Positions 1 through 9,256 of a DNA stretch of 64,000 nt are shown piece after piece; position 1 is the stretch's first letter, and each line of letters starts with the position of its first letter. This DNA is from Bacteroidetes bacterium UBA2664. GTDB taxonomy: Bacteria > Bacteroidota > Rhodothermia > Balneolales > Balneolaceae. A program made the position numbers and the translations under genes. The stretch spans positions 1 through 64,000 of the forward strand of contig DEMS01000001.1 of assembly GCA_002359315.1 (NCBI GenBank). Reading direction: 5' to 3'. The notes beneath the pieces are model-generated. The model made no database searches. It worked only from the letters and a program-made list of their open reading frames with translations, and was not told the DNA's origin.

Positions 1-355
1 ACTTTATACATAGAAGGATGACACCTTGGCGGTGGTTGCAGTGAACTTTTTCAAATTGTGTCATTTGTTCTTTTGAATGATATTCTCTTTTAACTATCAG
101 CTATCAGCTATCAGCTATTCGTCTTCAGTCTACTCTTCGTATCACCCTTCGACTTTGCTCAGGGCATGCTTTTCACTTCTCAGATCTCACTTCTCCCTGC
201 TCTACGAAGCTTCAGCGTAGTAGAGACTTCTCATCCTGAGGGATCGGGATAGTCGCTGTCGCTCCAACTTTTCACATCTTTACATTTATAAGATAGCTTC
301 AGCATCCGAATTGTTTATATTTCAAAATTAATTTCAATTTGTTCCTTAGATCTTG
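1..355. other. Intergenic mosaic of short repeats, no gene seen
   Basis: This stretch carries no convincing ORF. It holds a CTATCAG heptamer array (94-118), a motif reading CCTTCGACTTTGCTCAGGGC near 147-167, CTTTTCACTTCTC and TCTCACTTCTC motifs, and a small inverted repeat CTACG/CGTAG (202-206 and 216-220) around a GAAGCTTC palindrome. Related short motifs recur at 11955-12008, 31003-31109 and 38184-38230. The last ~80 bases are AT-rich and probably contain the promoter of the sigma-factor gene, but I cannot place its boxes. Confidence 0.5.
94..118. repeat. Tandem heptamer CTATCAG, 3.5 copies
   Basis: Three exact copies of CTATCAG (94-100, 101-107, 108-114) are followed by CTAT. The same family, with CTATCTG variants, recurs at 11955-11982. 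The array is intergenic. Confidence 0.85.
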
Positions 356-901
356 ATGAAAGATAGTTCAGATGAGTATGAATTAATGGTAGAGAAGATT
401 CGATCCGGGGATCATGGTGCGTTTGAGAAACTTTTTCATTTGTACTATCCACAGCTCTGTGTTTTTTCAAACAGTTATGTGAAATCTTTAGATTTTGCCC
501 GGGATGTTGTGCAGGAAGTACTTATTAAAATTTGGGATAATAGAGAGAACTTCTATATCAATCAGTCTTTAAAAGCCTATCTATACACTGCGGTTAGGAA
601 TCAATCTCTTAATTTTATTCAGCAAAAAAAGCAGATCGAAAGGTTAGAGATGAGATTAATTAAACAACAAGAGCTAAACTCATCTATCAAAAAAGAAGAT
701 CCGGATACGGACGAGTTAACCCGTAAAATTTGGACCTTAGTTGATAAATTACCTGAGCGCAGACGTACAATATTTATTCTATACCGAAAACATGGACTGT
801 CCTATTCTGAAATTGCTGAAGTAATGCATATCGCCAGAAAAACCGTTGAAAATCAGATGGGAAAGTCGCTAAAATTTCTGAGAGAAGAGCTTGAAATGTA
901 A
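356..901 (+). CDS. ECF RNA polymerase sigma factor (Bacteroidota expansion family)
   Basis: An extracytoplasmic-function sigma factor of about 181 residues that should direct RNA polymerase to the SusC/SusD locus downstream. Region 2 spans roughly residues 20-85 (FEKLFHLYY, then DVVQEVLIKIWDNRE). Region 4 covers about 125-178, with the helix-turn-helix segment LSYSEIAEVMHIARKTVENQ. I prefer the ATG at 356 over the TTG at 353. The family normally pairs with a membrane FecR anti-sigma factor, and one is encoded at 2067. Unusually, a deacetylase gene and a terminator separate the two. Family assignment is secure; the target promoters are inferred from context. Confidence 0.93.
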   Translation: MKDSSDEYELMVEKIRSGDHGAFEKLFHLYYPQLCVFSNSYVKSLDFARDVVQEVLIKIWDNRENFYINQSLKAYLYTAVRNQSLNFIQQKKQIERLEMRLIKQQELNSSIKKEDPDTDELTRKIWTLVDKLPERRRTIFILYRKHGLSYSEIAEVMHIARKTVENQMGKSLKFLREELEM

Positions 902-1036
902 ATAGATGTGATATTCCGACAAATAGGAGGAGATCCATGGGGGTATAACGATAATATCTTGTCTGATCCTATAGTTTAGATGTGTATGTTACAGATGAAC
1001 TTCACTATAAATACAATTTAACCAAAACAATCTGCT

Positions 1037-1900
1037 ATGAAACAGTTTATACTTCTTATAACAATATTCATTCTACCTCTGCAGTTGGAGGCTCAACCTG
1101 AAATTCCCATTGAAGAATGGACTGGTAAAACAATTTTGTTGGTTGGAGCTCATCCTGATGATGATGCCGGCCGACATGGAACACTGGCCATGCTTCAGGA
1201 AAACGGAAATGATGTCTATATCCTACTGTTAACTGCTGGGAATGTAGGTACCAAAGACCGCACAATGACTCGTCAAAGACTGGAAAAAATCAGACGTCAT
1301 GAACAGTTAACAGCAATGTCACACATCGGGATACCGGCTGAAAATTACATTAATTTTGGATATACAGATGGGATGGTTGAATTTGCTGATTATCAGGAAG
1401 TTATCAGACGACTGGTATGGTGGTATAGAAAAATTCAGCCTGATGTCCTGATCGCATTTGAGCCGGGCTACAGATATCAAAGATGGCATAAAACGGATCA
1501 TAGAATGGCAGCATATGCAGCTGTTGATGCCGCACGTGCTGCGGAATGGCATTTAATATTTCCGGAGCAGGTTATTCAGGAAGGTTTAGAGCCGGTGAGT
1601 ATCGCAGAGTATATGTTTTGGGGATCTGAGGGTGAGAATGTTACTGTAGATATCTCAGAATATGTAGAAAACAAGGTACAGTCCAGAATGTCTTATATAA
1701 GTCAGTTTTCAACAACGGGCAGTACCAATTACCCCGGGGATAGTGACGACTATTTCATGACGCTGGATGATCTGCCTGCAGAAGAAAGAGCCGCATATAT
1801 AGAGCGCTTCAGAAGCAGTACAGGTACAACAGAAGGTTTCAGGTACCGAAGAGGGGCTCCGGATGGAGCTGGATCCGGGCCGGCATTAGGTGGAAATTAA
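1037..1900 (+). CDS. Secreted PIG-L family deacetylase
   Basis: A zinc-dependent PIG-L/LmbE-type N-deacetylase of 287 residues. An N-terminal signal peptide (about residues 1-19, ending LEAQ) puts it outside the cytoplasm. The first metal motif AHPDDD is at 38-43 and the second, HKTDH, at 151-155. The Gly-rich last 20 residues look disordered. Family members remove acetyl groups from GlcNAc-type substrates. Export, and its place in a SusC/SusD locus, suggest action on an imported or surface glycan rather than GPI or thiol biosynthesis; this is inference. The gene sits between the sigma factor and FecR genes, which is uncommon, and is followed by a strong terminator. Confidence 0.88.
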   Translation: MKQFILLITIFILPLQLEAQPEIPIEEWTGKTILLVGAHPDDDAGRHGTLAMLQENGNDVYILLLTAGNVGTKDRTMTRQRLEKIRRHEQLTAMSHIGIPAENYINFGYTDGMVEFADYQEVIRRLVWWYRKIQPDVLIAFEPGYRYQRWHKTDHRMAAYAAVDAARAAEWHLIFPEQVIQEGLEPVSIAEYMFWGSEGENVTVDISEYVENKVQSRMSYISQFSTTGSTNYPGDSDDYFMTLDDLPAEERAAYIERFRSSTGTTEGFRYRRGAPDGAGSGPALGGN

Positions 1901-1955
1901 TTGAAATTAAATTTTAATTAATTAAAGATATACCGGTTACCAGTATTACTGACAC

Positions 1956-1989
1956 AAAAGGGTAAATGTTCAGCATTTACCCTTTTTTT
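1956..1989 (+). terminator. Intrinsic terminator after the PIG-L gene
   Basis: A perfect 13-bp stem, AAAAGGGTAAATG (1956-1968) with CATTTACCCTTTT (1974-1986), has the loop TTCAG and runs into T7 (1983-1989). It should end the sigma/PIG-L transcript before fecR. Confidence 0.93.
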
Positions 1990-2013
1990 ATTCAATAAAA
2001 AATTTTTTAAAAG

Positions 2014-2043
2014 ATGGGGGGGGAGACATTAAAAAGAGTCTAA
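2014..2043 (+). promoter_or_regulatory. Short upstream ORF with a G8 tract ahead of fecR
   Basis: An ATG at 2014 opens into a run of eight Gs (2016-2023, counting the G of the ATG) and reads nine codons before TAA at 2041-2043. It lies 53 bases from the fecR ATG, so it is out of frame. One extra G, or two fewer, would join it in frame to fecR with no intervening stop, adding about 17-18 residues. Homopolymeric G tracts are classic slippage sites. The sequence is certain; a regulatory role is inference. Confidence 0.4.
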
Positions 2044-2066
2044 GAGACAGCAAAGAAAAATTATCT

Positions 2067-3155
2067 ATGAAAAAAGAAAACAATATTTGGCCGATAATCG
2101 TACGTCATCTGGATCAAACCTTTGATGATAGCGATTCAAAAAAACTCGAAAAATGGCTTGATCAGCGCGAAGAAAACAGACGTATACTGCAATCAGCTGA
2201 AAAAATTTGGAAATCCTCTGAAGGAATGTCACATGATTATTTAATGAATGAATTAAACCTTGAGAAAGATTGGGAGCTGATTAAAAAACAGATTACCTCT
2301 TCAAATCTTAAAGAGAAGAGGGAGAGAATTTATCATTTCCGAAAACTTAGAAAACGTCAACAACTCTTTTCAAATTTATTGAAAGTTGCAGTACTTCTGG
2401 TTGTTGCCGTCAGTTCCGGTTTGATTACACTTCAAATAGCTGATAAACCGGAGCAAATTATTACCGTTCCGGTATTTAATGAAATAGCTACAAATCCAGG
2501 TGAACGAGCCAGTGTTGAGTTAGGGGATGGATCAAAAGTGATTCTTAATGCTGCCAGTAAATTGATTTTACCGGACTCTTTTAGCGCTCAAAAAAGAGAA
2601 ATAACACTAAACGGCCAAGCTTTTTTTGATGTGAAATCAGATCGAAATAGATCATTTAACATTCAAACTGATATTGCTCTGGTTCAAGTATTAGGTACAT
2701 CATTTGACGTGAGATCGTATGAAAATGAAGACAAAATTTATGTTGCAGTCAGTGAGGGGACAGTCGAACTGAGTCATCAGAATCAAATAGGCAGCAGTTT
2801 GATCATCAATGAAGGGTATATCGGTAGTATTTCAAAATCAACGGGACAGTTGACTTTAGAAATGTTTGAAGATCCGGACCTCTATTTTGGATGGATGGAT
2901 GGGAGGATCATATTTAAAAATGCGCCACTGGAGGATGTATTTAATCATCTTGAACGATGGTATGCAGTCTCGATTGATTATGATAAATCCAATAATGATT
3001 TGATGATGCAAAGATTTACAGCAGATCTTAAAACCCGATCCATCCGTGAAGTATTTGGAGTATTAAGTTTATCGATGGATATCGATTTCCAAATACGTGA
3101 TGAAGACCAGATTTTTGTCTATTTCAATAATAACACAAATGATGAGAATTCTTAA
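2067..3155 (+). CDS. FecR-family anti-sigma factor
   Basis: A 362-residue inner-membrane anti-sigma/sigma regulator. A cytoplasmic N-terminal region (1-105, basic near its end) is followed by one membrane helix at about 108-128. A periplasmic FecR domain (about 145-250, including NPGERASVELGDGSKVILNA) and a C-terminal DUF4974-type segment (about 285-350, GRIIFKNAPLEDVFNHLERW) follow. It should bind the ECF factor encoded at 356 and receive the signal from the STN domain of the SusC protein downstream. It is 27 bases from susC and probably co-transcribed with it. Its 5' leader contains the G8 tract. Confidence 0.92.
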   Translation: MKKENNIWPIIVRHLDQTFDDSDSKKLEKWLDQREENRRILQSAEKIWKSSEGMSHDYLMNELNLEKDWELIKKQITSSNLKEKRERIYHFRKLRKRQQLFSNLLKVAVLLVVAVSSGLITLQIADKPEQIITVPVFNEIATNPGERASVELGDGSKVILNAASKLILPDSFSAQKREITLNGQAFFDVKSDRNRSFNIQTDIALVQVLGTSFDVRSYENEDKIYVAVSEGTVELSHQNQIGSSLIINEGYIGSISKSTGQLTLEMFEDPDLYFGWMDGRIIFKNAPLEDVFNHLERWYAVSIDYDKSNNDLMMQRFTADLKTRSIREVFGVLSLSMDIDFQIRDEDQIFVYFNNNTNDENS

Positions 3156-3182
3156 TAAAACAACAATAAACCACCTACGCGT

Positions 3183-6100
3183 ATGAAAACCGTTACTTTG
3201 ATAAAGGTTTTTCCTTTGATAGTGATATTGATGGCCATGTCGTCGATAGCACCTGCTCAGGGATTTACCCAAAAACAGTCTTCAGAATCATCCTTGCCGG
3301 ATATGGCAACGTATTATTCTGTTAAGGAGTACAGCAAATCAATTCAGGAGTTAAGGAATACAATTTCGCTGAAACTCGTAAATGTACCGATTACGAATGC
3401 CCTCTTCCAAATTGCTCAAAAAGCAGATCTGGAGATCGCATTTGACTCAAATAGTTTTCAGGAAGACGATTTAGTTTCTCTGGATAACAACGCTATCAGT
3501 GTTGGTGATGCGCTTGAAATGGTGCTGGTTGATACCGGTTTTGAATCAGTCATCACATTACGAGGCGAAATACTATTGAAGGAAAAACAGCCTGAAGCTG
3601 CACCTGTTGCAGATGTGGATATCGATATTTCAGGTATTGTAACCGATGCTGAAACGAACGAACCTATTATGGGAGTTACAGTATTTGTTCTGGGTACACA
3701 AACAGGAACGACCACAGATGAAAATGGAAGGTTTACATTAACTATTCCGGATGATAGTGAAACACTCGCATTCTCTTTTATTGGATATGTTCGCCAGGAA
3801 GTTGCCATTGGTGATCAAACCGAATTTAATATCCAATTAAGTACCGATATTGCGCTGTTGGATGATATTATTGTTGTTGGATATGGAGTTCAAAGAAGAA
3901 CTGAAGTGACCGGATCTGTTTCATCAATCAGGGCAGAAGCCATACAGGGAACCCCGGTTTCCAGTTTCGAAAATGCGTTGCAGGGAAGACTTGCCGGTGT
4001 TAACGTTTCTGAATCTACCGGTGAGCCGGGTGCAGCACCTCAAATTACAATTCGTGGCGTTGGATCCATTTCTGCAGGGAATGAGCCACTCTACGTTATT
4101 GATGGCGTGCCCATATCACAAAATTCAAATTTGCAGCAGAATGTCGGTTCACAGAATTCGTCATTTGCGGCAACATTGGTGAATCCCCTGGCAACTTTAA
4201 ACCCAAATGATATCGAATCCATTGAAGTTTTAAAGGATGCCTCTGCAGCAGCTATTTATGGATCGAGAGGTTCTAACGGTGTGATTCTGATTACAACAAA
4301 AAGAGGGCGCACAGATAGTCCTCCCATGATTAATTTCCGATCATATGTTGGCGTAAATTCGGCATTTAATACGCCCGATTTAATGAATGCTGAGGAATTG
4401 ATCGCTTATACAAAGGACTCAAGAAATACCACTTATCTGAGACAACAAGATCCGACAAATCCGAATAGTGCTTTTTATAACCCTCAGTATAATCCAGATA
4501 CGAATGCCGGCCGGGAAGCTTCCGGAGCCACAGGGAACCACTTGATACCTGAACAATATGTGAACTGGGATGGAACGGATACTGATTGGCTGGATCTTGT
4601 ACTGGATACATCGATCCTTCAAAACTACGATATGAACGTAAGTGGCGGCGGTGAAAATTTCACCTATTTCGTCGGTGGCGGATTTATGGATCAGACAGGA
4701 ATCATCGATGGATCTGCATTTAACCGTTACTCACTGAATACAAATCTTACTGCAGATATATCTGAAAAATTTCAGGTTGGACTGGGATTAAATGCAGCTT
4801 TTACTACACATGATAGAAAATCTGCTAATGCGCCATATTTTGGGAACCCGCCGGGTATTATTTACTCAGCGCTGACCCAATCCCCGGTAGTTAGCCCATT
4901 TAATGCAGATGGTACCTATCGTCAGTTAGAGGGCAGCCATAATCAACTGGGTGGTGCAACTACTACAACAAACCATCCATTGGCAACCCGAGATTTTATT
5001 GATGAAAAAGTAAATAACAATAGAGTGTTTGGTAATCTCTTCGGAACCTATCAGTTCTTGGATAACCTTCAGTTCAAATCTCTCTTGGGATATGACATTG
5101 ATAATTATCAGCGTTCATTTTATCAGGGAACCCAATTCTATTATAGAGGTGGGGCTCCAAGGCCATATGCAGAGTCATCTTCGGCTCAAGGATTTAACTG
5201 GCTATGGGAAAATACATTGAGCTATCAGACTACTTTTGGTGAAGACCATCGATTGAATGCCGTAGCCGGATTCACTGCTCAAAAACAAAATGATGAGCGT
5301 AATAGGGTCATCGCTCAAAATTTCCCGGATGACCAGGTTAAAACTGTTAATGGCGGGCAAATTACAGGCGGTGATCAGCTGATCGAAGAGTGGTCACTCG
5401 TGAGTTATCTGGCACGTGTTAACTATGTATTTAAAGATAGATATTTAGTTACAGGAACAATACGCTCAGATCGTTCGTCCCGCTTTGGCCCCGAAAATCA
5501 GACAGGGATCTTCCCTTCCGGTTCTCTTGGCTGGCTTATGACCAATGAATCATTTATGGAGGATCAAACTCTGTTCAATGAATTGAAACCAAGGGTAAGT
5601 TATGGTGTTACCGGTAACTTTTTGATACCAAACTACGGCTCCATTGGATTGATTTCGAGTTCATCATATGTATTTTCGGATCAATTGGCATCTGCTGCCG
5701 TACCTTCCACATTAGGGAATGCTGCCCTAACCTGGGAAACAACCAAGCAGTTCAATGTAGGGTTGGATTATGCAATACTTGAAGATCGTATCTATGGTTC
5801 ATTTGACTACTACGTCAGTAAAACCACAGATTTACTTCTTGAAGTGAATATTCCGGCAGTAACCGGTTTTACCCGTGCCCTTACAAACATAGGAGAAGTA
5901 GAAAATAAAGGGTTTGAAATCCAGGTGACTTCAAGAAATATGGTAGGTGCTTTCCAATGGTCTACAGATTTCAATTTCTCAACCAATAAAAATGAAGTAT
6001 TGGCTTTAGGTCCTGAAGGCGATGCGATCCTTATACCGGGAGCCGCAGGTGTTCGTCACATAACTCAAATCGGATCACCGATTGGTAGTTATTATGGTCA

Positions 6101-6758
6101 CCAGGTAGTGGGTATTTTTAATACTCAAGCGGAAATTGATAATGCACCCAGAGATCTTTTAGGAAATCCGACACCGGGCGACTTCCAGTTTAAGGATGTA
6201 AATGGTGACGGAGTGATTGATAACAATGACAGAACGGTCATCGGTGACTATCATCCTGATTACACTTGGGGAATTACAAACCGGTTTAATTATAAGAATG
6301 TTGATTTCAGCTTCTTTATTCAAGGTGTTGAAGGCCGTGACGTGCTGAACCTGACCAGCCGCCATTTAAGAAATGGTGAGGCGAACTTCAATGCATATGC
6401 AATTCTAAACAATCGCTGGAAATCAGCTTCAGAACCCGGAAATGGAATAGATCCAAAAGCAGAACGTGCTTCAGGTGGAAATAATAACCGTCCATCATCC
6501 TATCAAGTTGAAGATGGTTCATATATTAAGCTGAAAAGCATCTCTTTGGGATATACACTACCGCAGCAGTTGGTGTCTAATTTCGCCAGAAATGTAAGAT
6601 TTTATGGCACAGTAACGAACGTTGCAATTTGGACTGATTATATCGGATTTAATCCGGAAGTGAATCTTTCCCAAAGCAGTGGGTTAACACCGGGCGAAGA
6701 TTACGGTGCCTACCCATTGTCCAGAGCATTCCAGGTTGGAATTGATATCACTTTTTAA
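3183..6758 (+). CDS. SusC/RagA-type TonB-dependent outer membrane transporter with STN domain
   Basis: A 1191-residue TonB-linked outer-membrane transducer. In order: signal peptide (1-25, ending APAQ), STN signalling domain (about 50-135), carboxypeptidase-regulatory-like domain (about 147-220, with DENGRFTLTIP and AFSFIGY), TonB-dependent plug (about 235-375, with ENALQGRLAGVNV and PLYVIDGVPI), then a large beta-barrel ending in an aromatic residue (DITF). The STN domain marks it as a signal transducer that talks to FecR, so import and induction are coupled. The usual partner, SusD, follows after 15 bases. The substrate is not readable from sequence; the neighbours suggest a glycan. Confidence 0.95.
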   Translation: MKTVTLIKVFPLIVILMAMSSIAPAQGFTQKQSSESSLPDMATYYSVKEYSKSIQELRNTISLKLVNVPITNALFQIAQKADLEIAFDSNSFQEDDLVSLDNNAISVGDALEMVLVDTGFESVITLRGEILLKEKQPEAAPVADVDIDISGIVTDAETNEPIMGVTVFVLGTQTGTTTDENGRFTLTIPDDSETLAFSFIGYVRQEVAIGDQTEFNIQLSTDIALLDDIIVVGYGVQRRTEVTGSVSSIRAEAIQGTPVSSFENALQGRLAGVNVSESTGEPGAAPQITIRGVGSISAGNEPLYVIDGVPISQNSNLQQNVGSQNSSFAATLVNPLATLNPNDIESIEVLKDASAAAIYGSRGSNGVILITTKRGRTDSPPMINFRSYVGVNSAFNTPDLMNAEELIAYTKDSRNTTYLRQQDPTNPNSAFYNPQYNPDTNAGREASGATGNHLIPEQYVNWDGTDTDWLDLVLDTSILQNYDMNVSGGGENFTYFVGGGFMDQTGIIDGSAFNRYSLNTNLTADISEKFQVGLGLNAAFTTHDRKSANAPYFGNPPGIIYSALTQSPVVSPFNADGTYRQLEGSHNQLGGATTTTNHPLATRDFIDEKVNNNRVFGNLFGTYQFLDNLQFKSLLGYDIDNYQRSFYQGTQFYYRGGAPRPYAESSSAQGFNWLWENTLSYQTTFGEDHRLNAVAGFTAQKQNDERNRVIAQNFPDDQVKTVNGGQITGGDQLIEEWSLVSYLARVNYVFKDRYLVTGTIRSDRSSRFGPENQTGIFPSGSLGWLMTNESFMEDQTLFNELKPRVSYGVTGNFLIPNYGSIGLISSSSYVFSDQLASAAVPSTLGNAALTWETTKQFNVGLDYAILEDRIYGSFDYYVSKTTDLLLEVNIPAVTGFTRALTNIGEVENKGFEIQVTSRNMVGAFQWSTDFNFSTNKNEVLALGPEGDAILIPGAAGVRHITQIGSPIGSYYGHQVVGIFNTQAEIDNAPRDLLGNPTPGDFQFKDVNGDGVIDNNDRTVIGDYHPDYTWGITNRFNYKNVDFSFFIQGVEGRDVLNLTSRHLRNGEANFNAYAILNNRWKSASEPGNGIDPKAERASGGNNNRPSSYQVEDGSYIKLKSISLGYTLPQQLVSNFARNVRFYGTVTNVAIWTDYIGFNPEVNLSQSSGLTPGEDYGAYPLSRAFQVGIDITF

Positions 6759-6773
6759 TCCACAAAAGAAACT

Positions 6774-8192
6774 ATGATGAAAAACATGAAAAAATTAAAA
6801 ACATTACTACTGGTCATACCGGTTTTGATAATGGCAGTTTCGTGTGGAGAAGATTTCACAATCCTCGCTCCGCAATCGGAACGTAACGTTGAAAATTTTT
6901 ATCGAACAGATACAGATTTTTTAACAGCAATTAATGGTGCTTATGCAGGTTTGGCATCGAATAATGCATATGGTAGAAATTATATGCTTCTACATGAAAT
7001 GCGTTCAGATAACACAAGTAACGGTGGGGGTGCTACCGGTTTAGCTGAGTCTTTGGAGCGAATCACTCTATTCGAAGAATTACCTTCTGCCGGTGAACTG
7101 GAACGGACTTGGGCAACTGCTTACAGCACAATAGCAAGAACAAATACGATTCTTGACAGAATTGGCAATGCAGAGCTTGATAATCCCGCTTTAGGTGAAA
7201 GAATCAGAGGTGAAGCCCTCTTTATTCGCTCGCTGATGTACTACAACCTTGCAATTACTTTTGGTAATATTCCATTACAACTTGAAGAAGTAACAAGTCC
7301 AAATGTAACAATTACTCAGGTTTCTGCCGATGTTGTGTATACTCAGATAGCAGGTGATCTGGCTACTGCAGAAGGATTATTGCCGTTGTCATATTCAGGT
7401 GAAAATATTGGACGTGCAACCAAAGGAGCAGCTGCAACACTATTAGGATTGGTTGAATTGACAGCCGGTAATAATAGTCAGGCTGCAACAGCACTTCAAA
7501 GAGTCATTAACTCAAATCAATATAATCTGATTTCAAATTACGCTGATATCTGGGGTGTTTCGAATGAAAACAACGCAGAATCAATCTTTGAAATTCAGTA
7601 TAAATCTGGAGGTTCAGGAACTGGTAGCGGGTTTACAGAATACTACTCTCCGGACTTGAGTAATTCCGGCGGTGTTGGTGGTGGTAATGTTCCCCAGGCT
7701 GTTAACGATGAAACCCTTGTTATTTTTGATGATGAAGATCAACGAGGAATGGGTGGTTCATTTGGACTGACAGAAGCGGGTGCAGAGTATCTGAGTAAAT
7801 ATGATGCAAATCAACCGAATCCATTCGACTCTGATGCTAATTTCATTGTATTCAGATATGCAGATGTATTATTAATGCTCGCAGAAGCAGTGGGTGAAAG
7901 TGCACAAGGCTGGGGATTAATAAATCAGGTGCGACAAAGAGCCGGTTTAACAGCTGCCGCAGAAACTCTTCCGGGAAGTTATAGCGAAATTTTACTTCTT
8001 GAAAGGAGACGAGAATTTGTAGGTGAAAATAAGAGATGGCCTGATCTGAAACGTTTCGGTGTAGCACAATCCGTTATGGCTGATTTTCTTGCGAATGAGG
8101 GTAAATCACAAAGTGATATTCGACTTCTGTATCCGATCCCACAGCGAGAATTAGATTCTGCACCCGGACAACTCTCTCAAAATCCACTTTAA
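6774..8192 (+). CDS. SusD/RagB-family surface glycan-binding lipoprotein
   Basis: A 472-residue SusD-family lipoprotein expected to cap the SusC barrel on the cell surface and deliver substrate. The signal peptide ends in a lipobox (AVSC, Cys24). TPR-like helical repeats follow, with typical family segments such as GEALFIRSLMYYNLAITFGNIPL near 143-165 and the C-terminal LLLERRREFVGENKRWPDLKR near 404-424. It shares a transcript with susC and ends before a strong terminator. At 472 residues it is somewhat shorter than many family members (500-600). Confidence 0.94.
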   Translation: MMKNMKKLKTLLLVIPVLIMAVSCGEDFTILAPQSERNVENFYRTDTDFLTAINGAYAGLASNNAYGRNYMLLHEMRSDNTSNGGGATGLAESLERITLFEELPSAGELERTWATAYSTIARTNTILDRIGNAELDNPALGERIRGEALFIRSLMYYNLAITFGNIPLQLEEVTSPNVTITQVSADVVYTQIAGDLATAEGLLPLSYSGENIGRATKGAAATLLGLVELTAGNNSQAATALQRVINSNQYNLISNYADIWGVSNENNAESIFEIQYKSGGSGTGSGFTEYYSPDLSNSGGVGGGNVPQAVNDETLVIFDDEDQRGMGGSFGLTEAGAEYLSKYDANQPNPFDSDANFIVFRYADVLLMLAEAVGESAQGWGLINQVRQRAGLTAAAETLPGSYSEILLLERRREFVGENKRWPDLKRFGVAQSVMADFLANEGKSQSDIRLLYPIPQRELDSAPGQLSQNPL

Positions 8193-8204
8193 ACTGTATT
8201 TGTT

Positions 8205-8240
8205 AAAACTCGAAATCTGTAAAAAGATTTCGAGTTTTAT
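8205..8240 (+). terminator. Intrinsic terminator after susD
   Basis: A perfect 14-bp stem AAAACTCGAAATCT (8205-8218) with AGATTTCGAGTTTT (8225-8238), loop GTAAAA, ends in a T-rich tail. It closes the fecR-susC-susD unit. Confidence 0.9.
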
Positions 8241-8270
8241 TTACTTCAACACATAACTAAAGGGTCAATC

Positions 8271-9167
8271 ATGAAGTACACTCTATTATTTTTAATATTT
8301 GCAGTTGCAATGTCAATGAAATCTCATGCTCAGATCAATACTTCAGCGGATACTCCGTTACGCGTGATTGCAATATTTGCTCACCCGGATGATGCTGAAT
8401 CAAAAATGGGTGCAACCGCAGCCATGATGGCAGAAATGGGACATGAAGTTAAATTTTTATCGCTTACAAATGGCGATGCGGGACATCATGAAAAAGGTGG
8501 CGGTGCATTGGCCAGAATTCGAAGAGCTGAAGCTCAAGAGTCGGCAAAACGATTGGGAATCAGTGAGTATGAAGTGTTTGACAATCACGATTCAGAACTA
8601 TTACCGGATCTTCATATCCGTTTAAATGTAATTCGGGCAATACGTGAATGGAATGCTGATGTCGTTTTAGGACTTCGTCCGAATGATTATCATCCCGATC
8701 ACAGAAATGCCGGTCAGTTGGTAATTGACGCTTCATATATGGTTATTGTACCCAATGTAGCACCTGACACCGAGCCGGTCCCCAATAATCCGGTATTTCT
8801 TTACATGCAAGACAGGTTCAGTAAGCCAAATCCGTTTAGCCATGACATAGTCGTTGGGATTGATGATTATGTTGAAGTTAAAATAGCAGGCTTGGATGCA
8901 CATACATCTCAAATGTATGAGTGGTTACCGTGGACATCCGGTCAATTAGAAAATGTTCCTGAAGATCCCGATGAAAGATTAGATTGGATGCGTAGCAGAT
9001 GGATCGGGCGTGAAATGTCTGCAGAGCAACGAGCCGGTCTTGAGCGTTGGTATAGTGCTGATCAAGCTGCACAGTATAGCCATGCGGAATCTTTCGAAAT
9101 AGCCGAATATGGCAGATACCCATCAGACGAAGAGATAAGAATGATCTTTCCTATGTTAGGAAATTAA
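8271..9167 (+). CDS. Secreted PIG-L family deacetylase (second copy)
   Basis: A 298-residue PIG-L/LmbE deacetylase with a signal peptide (1-20, ending SHAQ). Zinc motifs are AHPDDAE (37-43) and HPDHR (141-145), followed by NAG and the helical segment usual in this family. It is only distantly similar to the protein at 1037 (motifs HPDDD and HKTDH there), so the two are not a recent duplication and may act on different substrates. The gene is bracketed by two intrinsic terminators and so is probably its own transcription unit. Deacetylation of a sugar in the glycan taken up by the neighbouring SusC/D pair is the likeliest role, by inference. Confidence 0.88.
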   Translation: MKYTLLFLIFAVAMSMKSHAQINTSADTPLRVIAIFAHPDDAESKMGATAAMMAEMGHEVKFLSLTNGDAGHHEKGGGALARIRRAEAQESAKRLGISEYEVFDNHDSELLPDLHIRLNVIRAIREWNADVVLGLRPNDYHPDHRNAGQLVIDASYMVIVPNVAPDTEPVPNNPVFLYMQDRFSKPNPFSHDIVVGIDDYVEVKIAGLDAHTSQMYEWLPWTSGQLENVPEDPDERLDWMRSRWIGREMSAEQRAGLERWYSADQAAQYSHAESFEIAEYGRYPSDEEIRMIFPMLGN

Positions 9168-9188
9168 TGATTTACTCAATAGTGCAAT

Positions 9189-9223
9189 AGCCGGTCGGCA
9201 TGGTAGCTGGCCGGCTTTTTTTT
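9189..9223 (+). terminator. Intrinsic terminator after the second PIG-L gene
   Basis: An 11-bp GC-rich stem (9189-9199 with 9206-9216, including two G-T pairs) has the loop ATGGTA and is followed by T8 (9216-9223). Confidence 0.88.
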
Positions 9224-9256
9224 CACAACTTTTGTAAATGTAAAGACTAAGAAATA

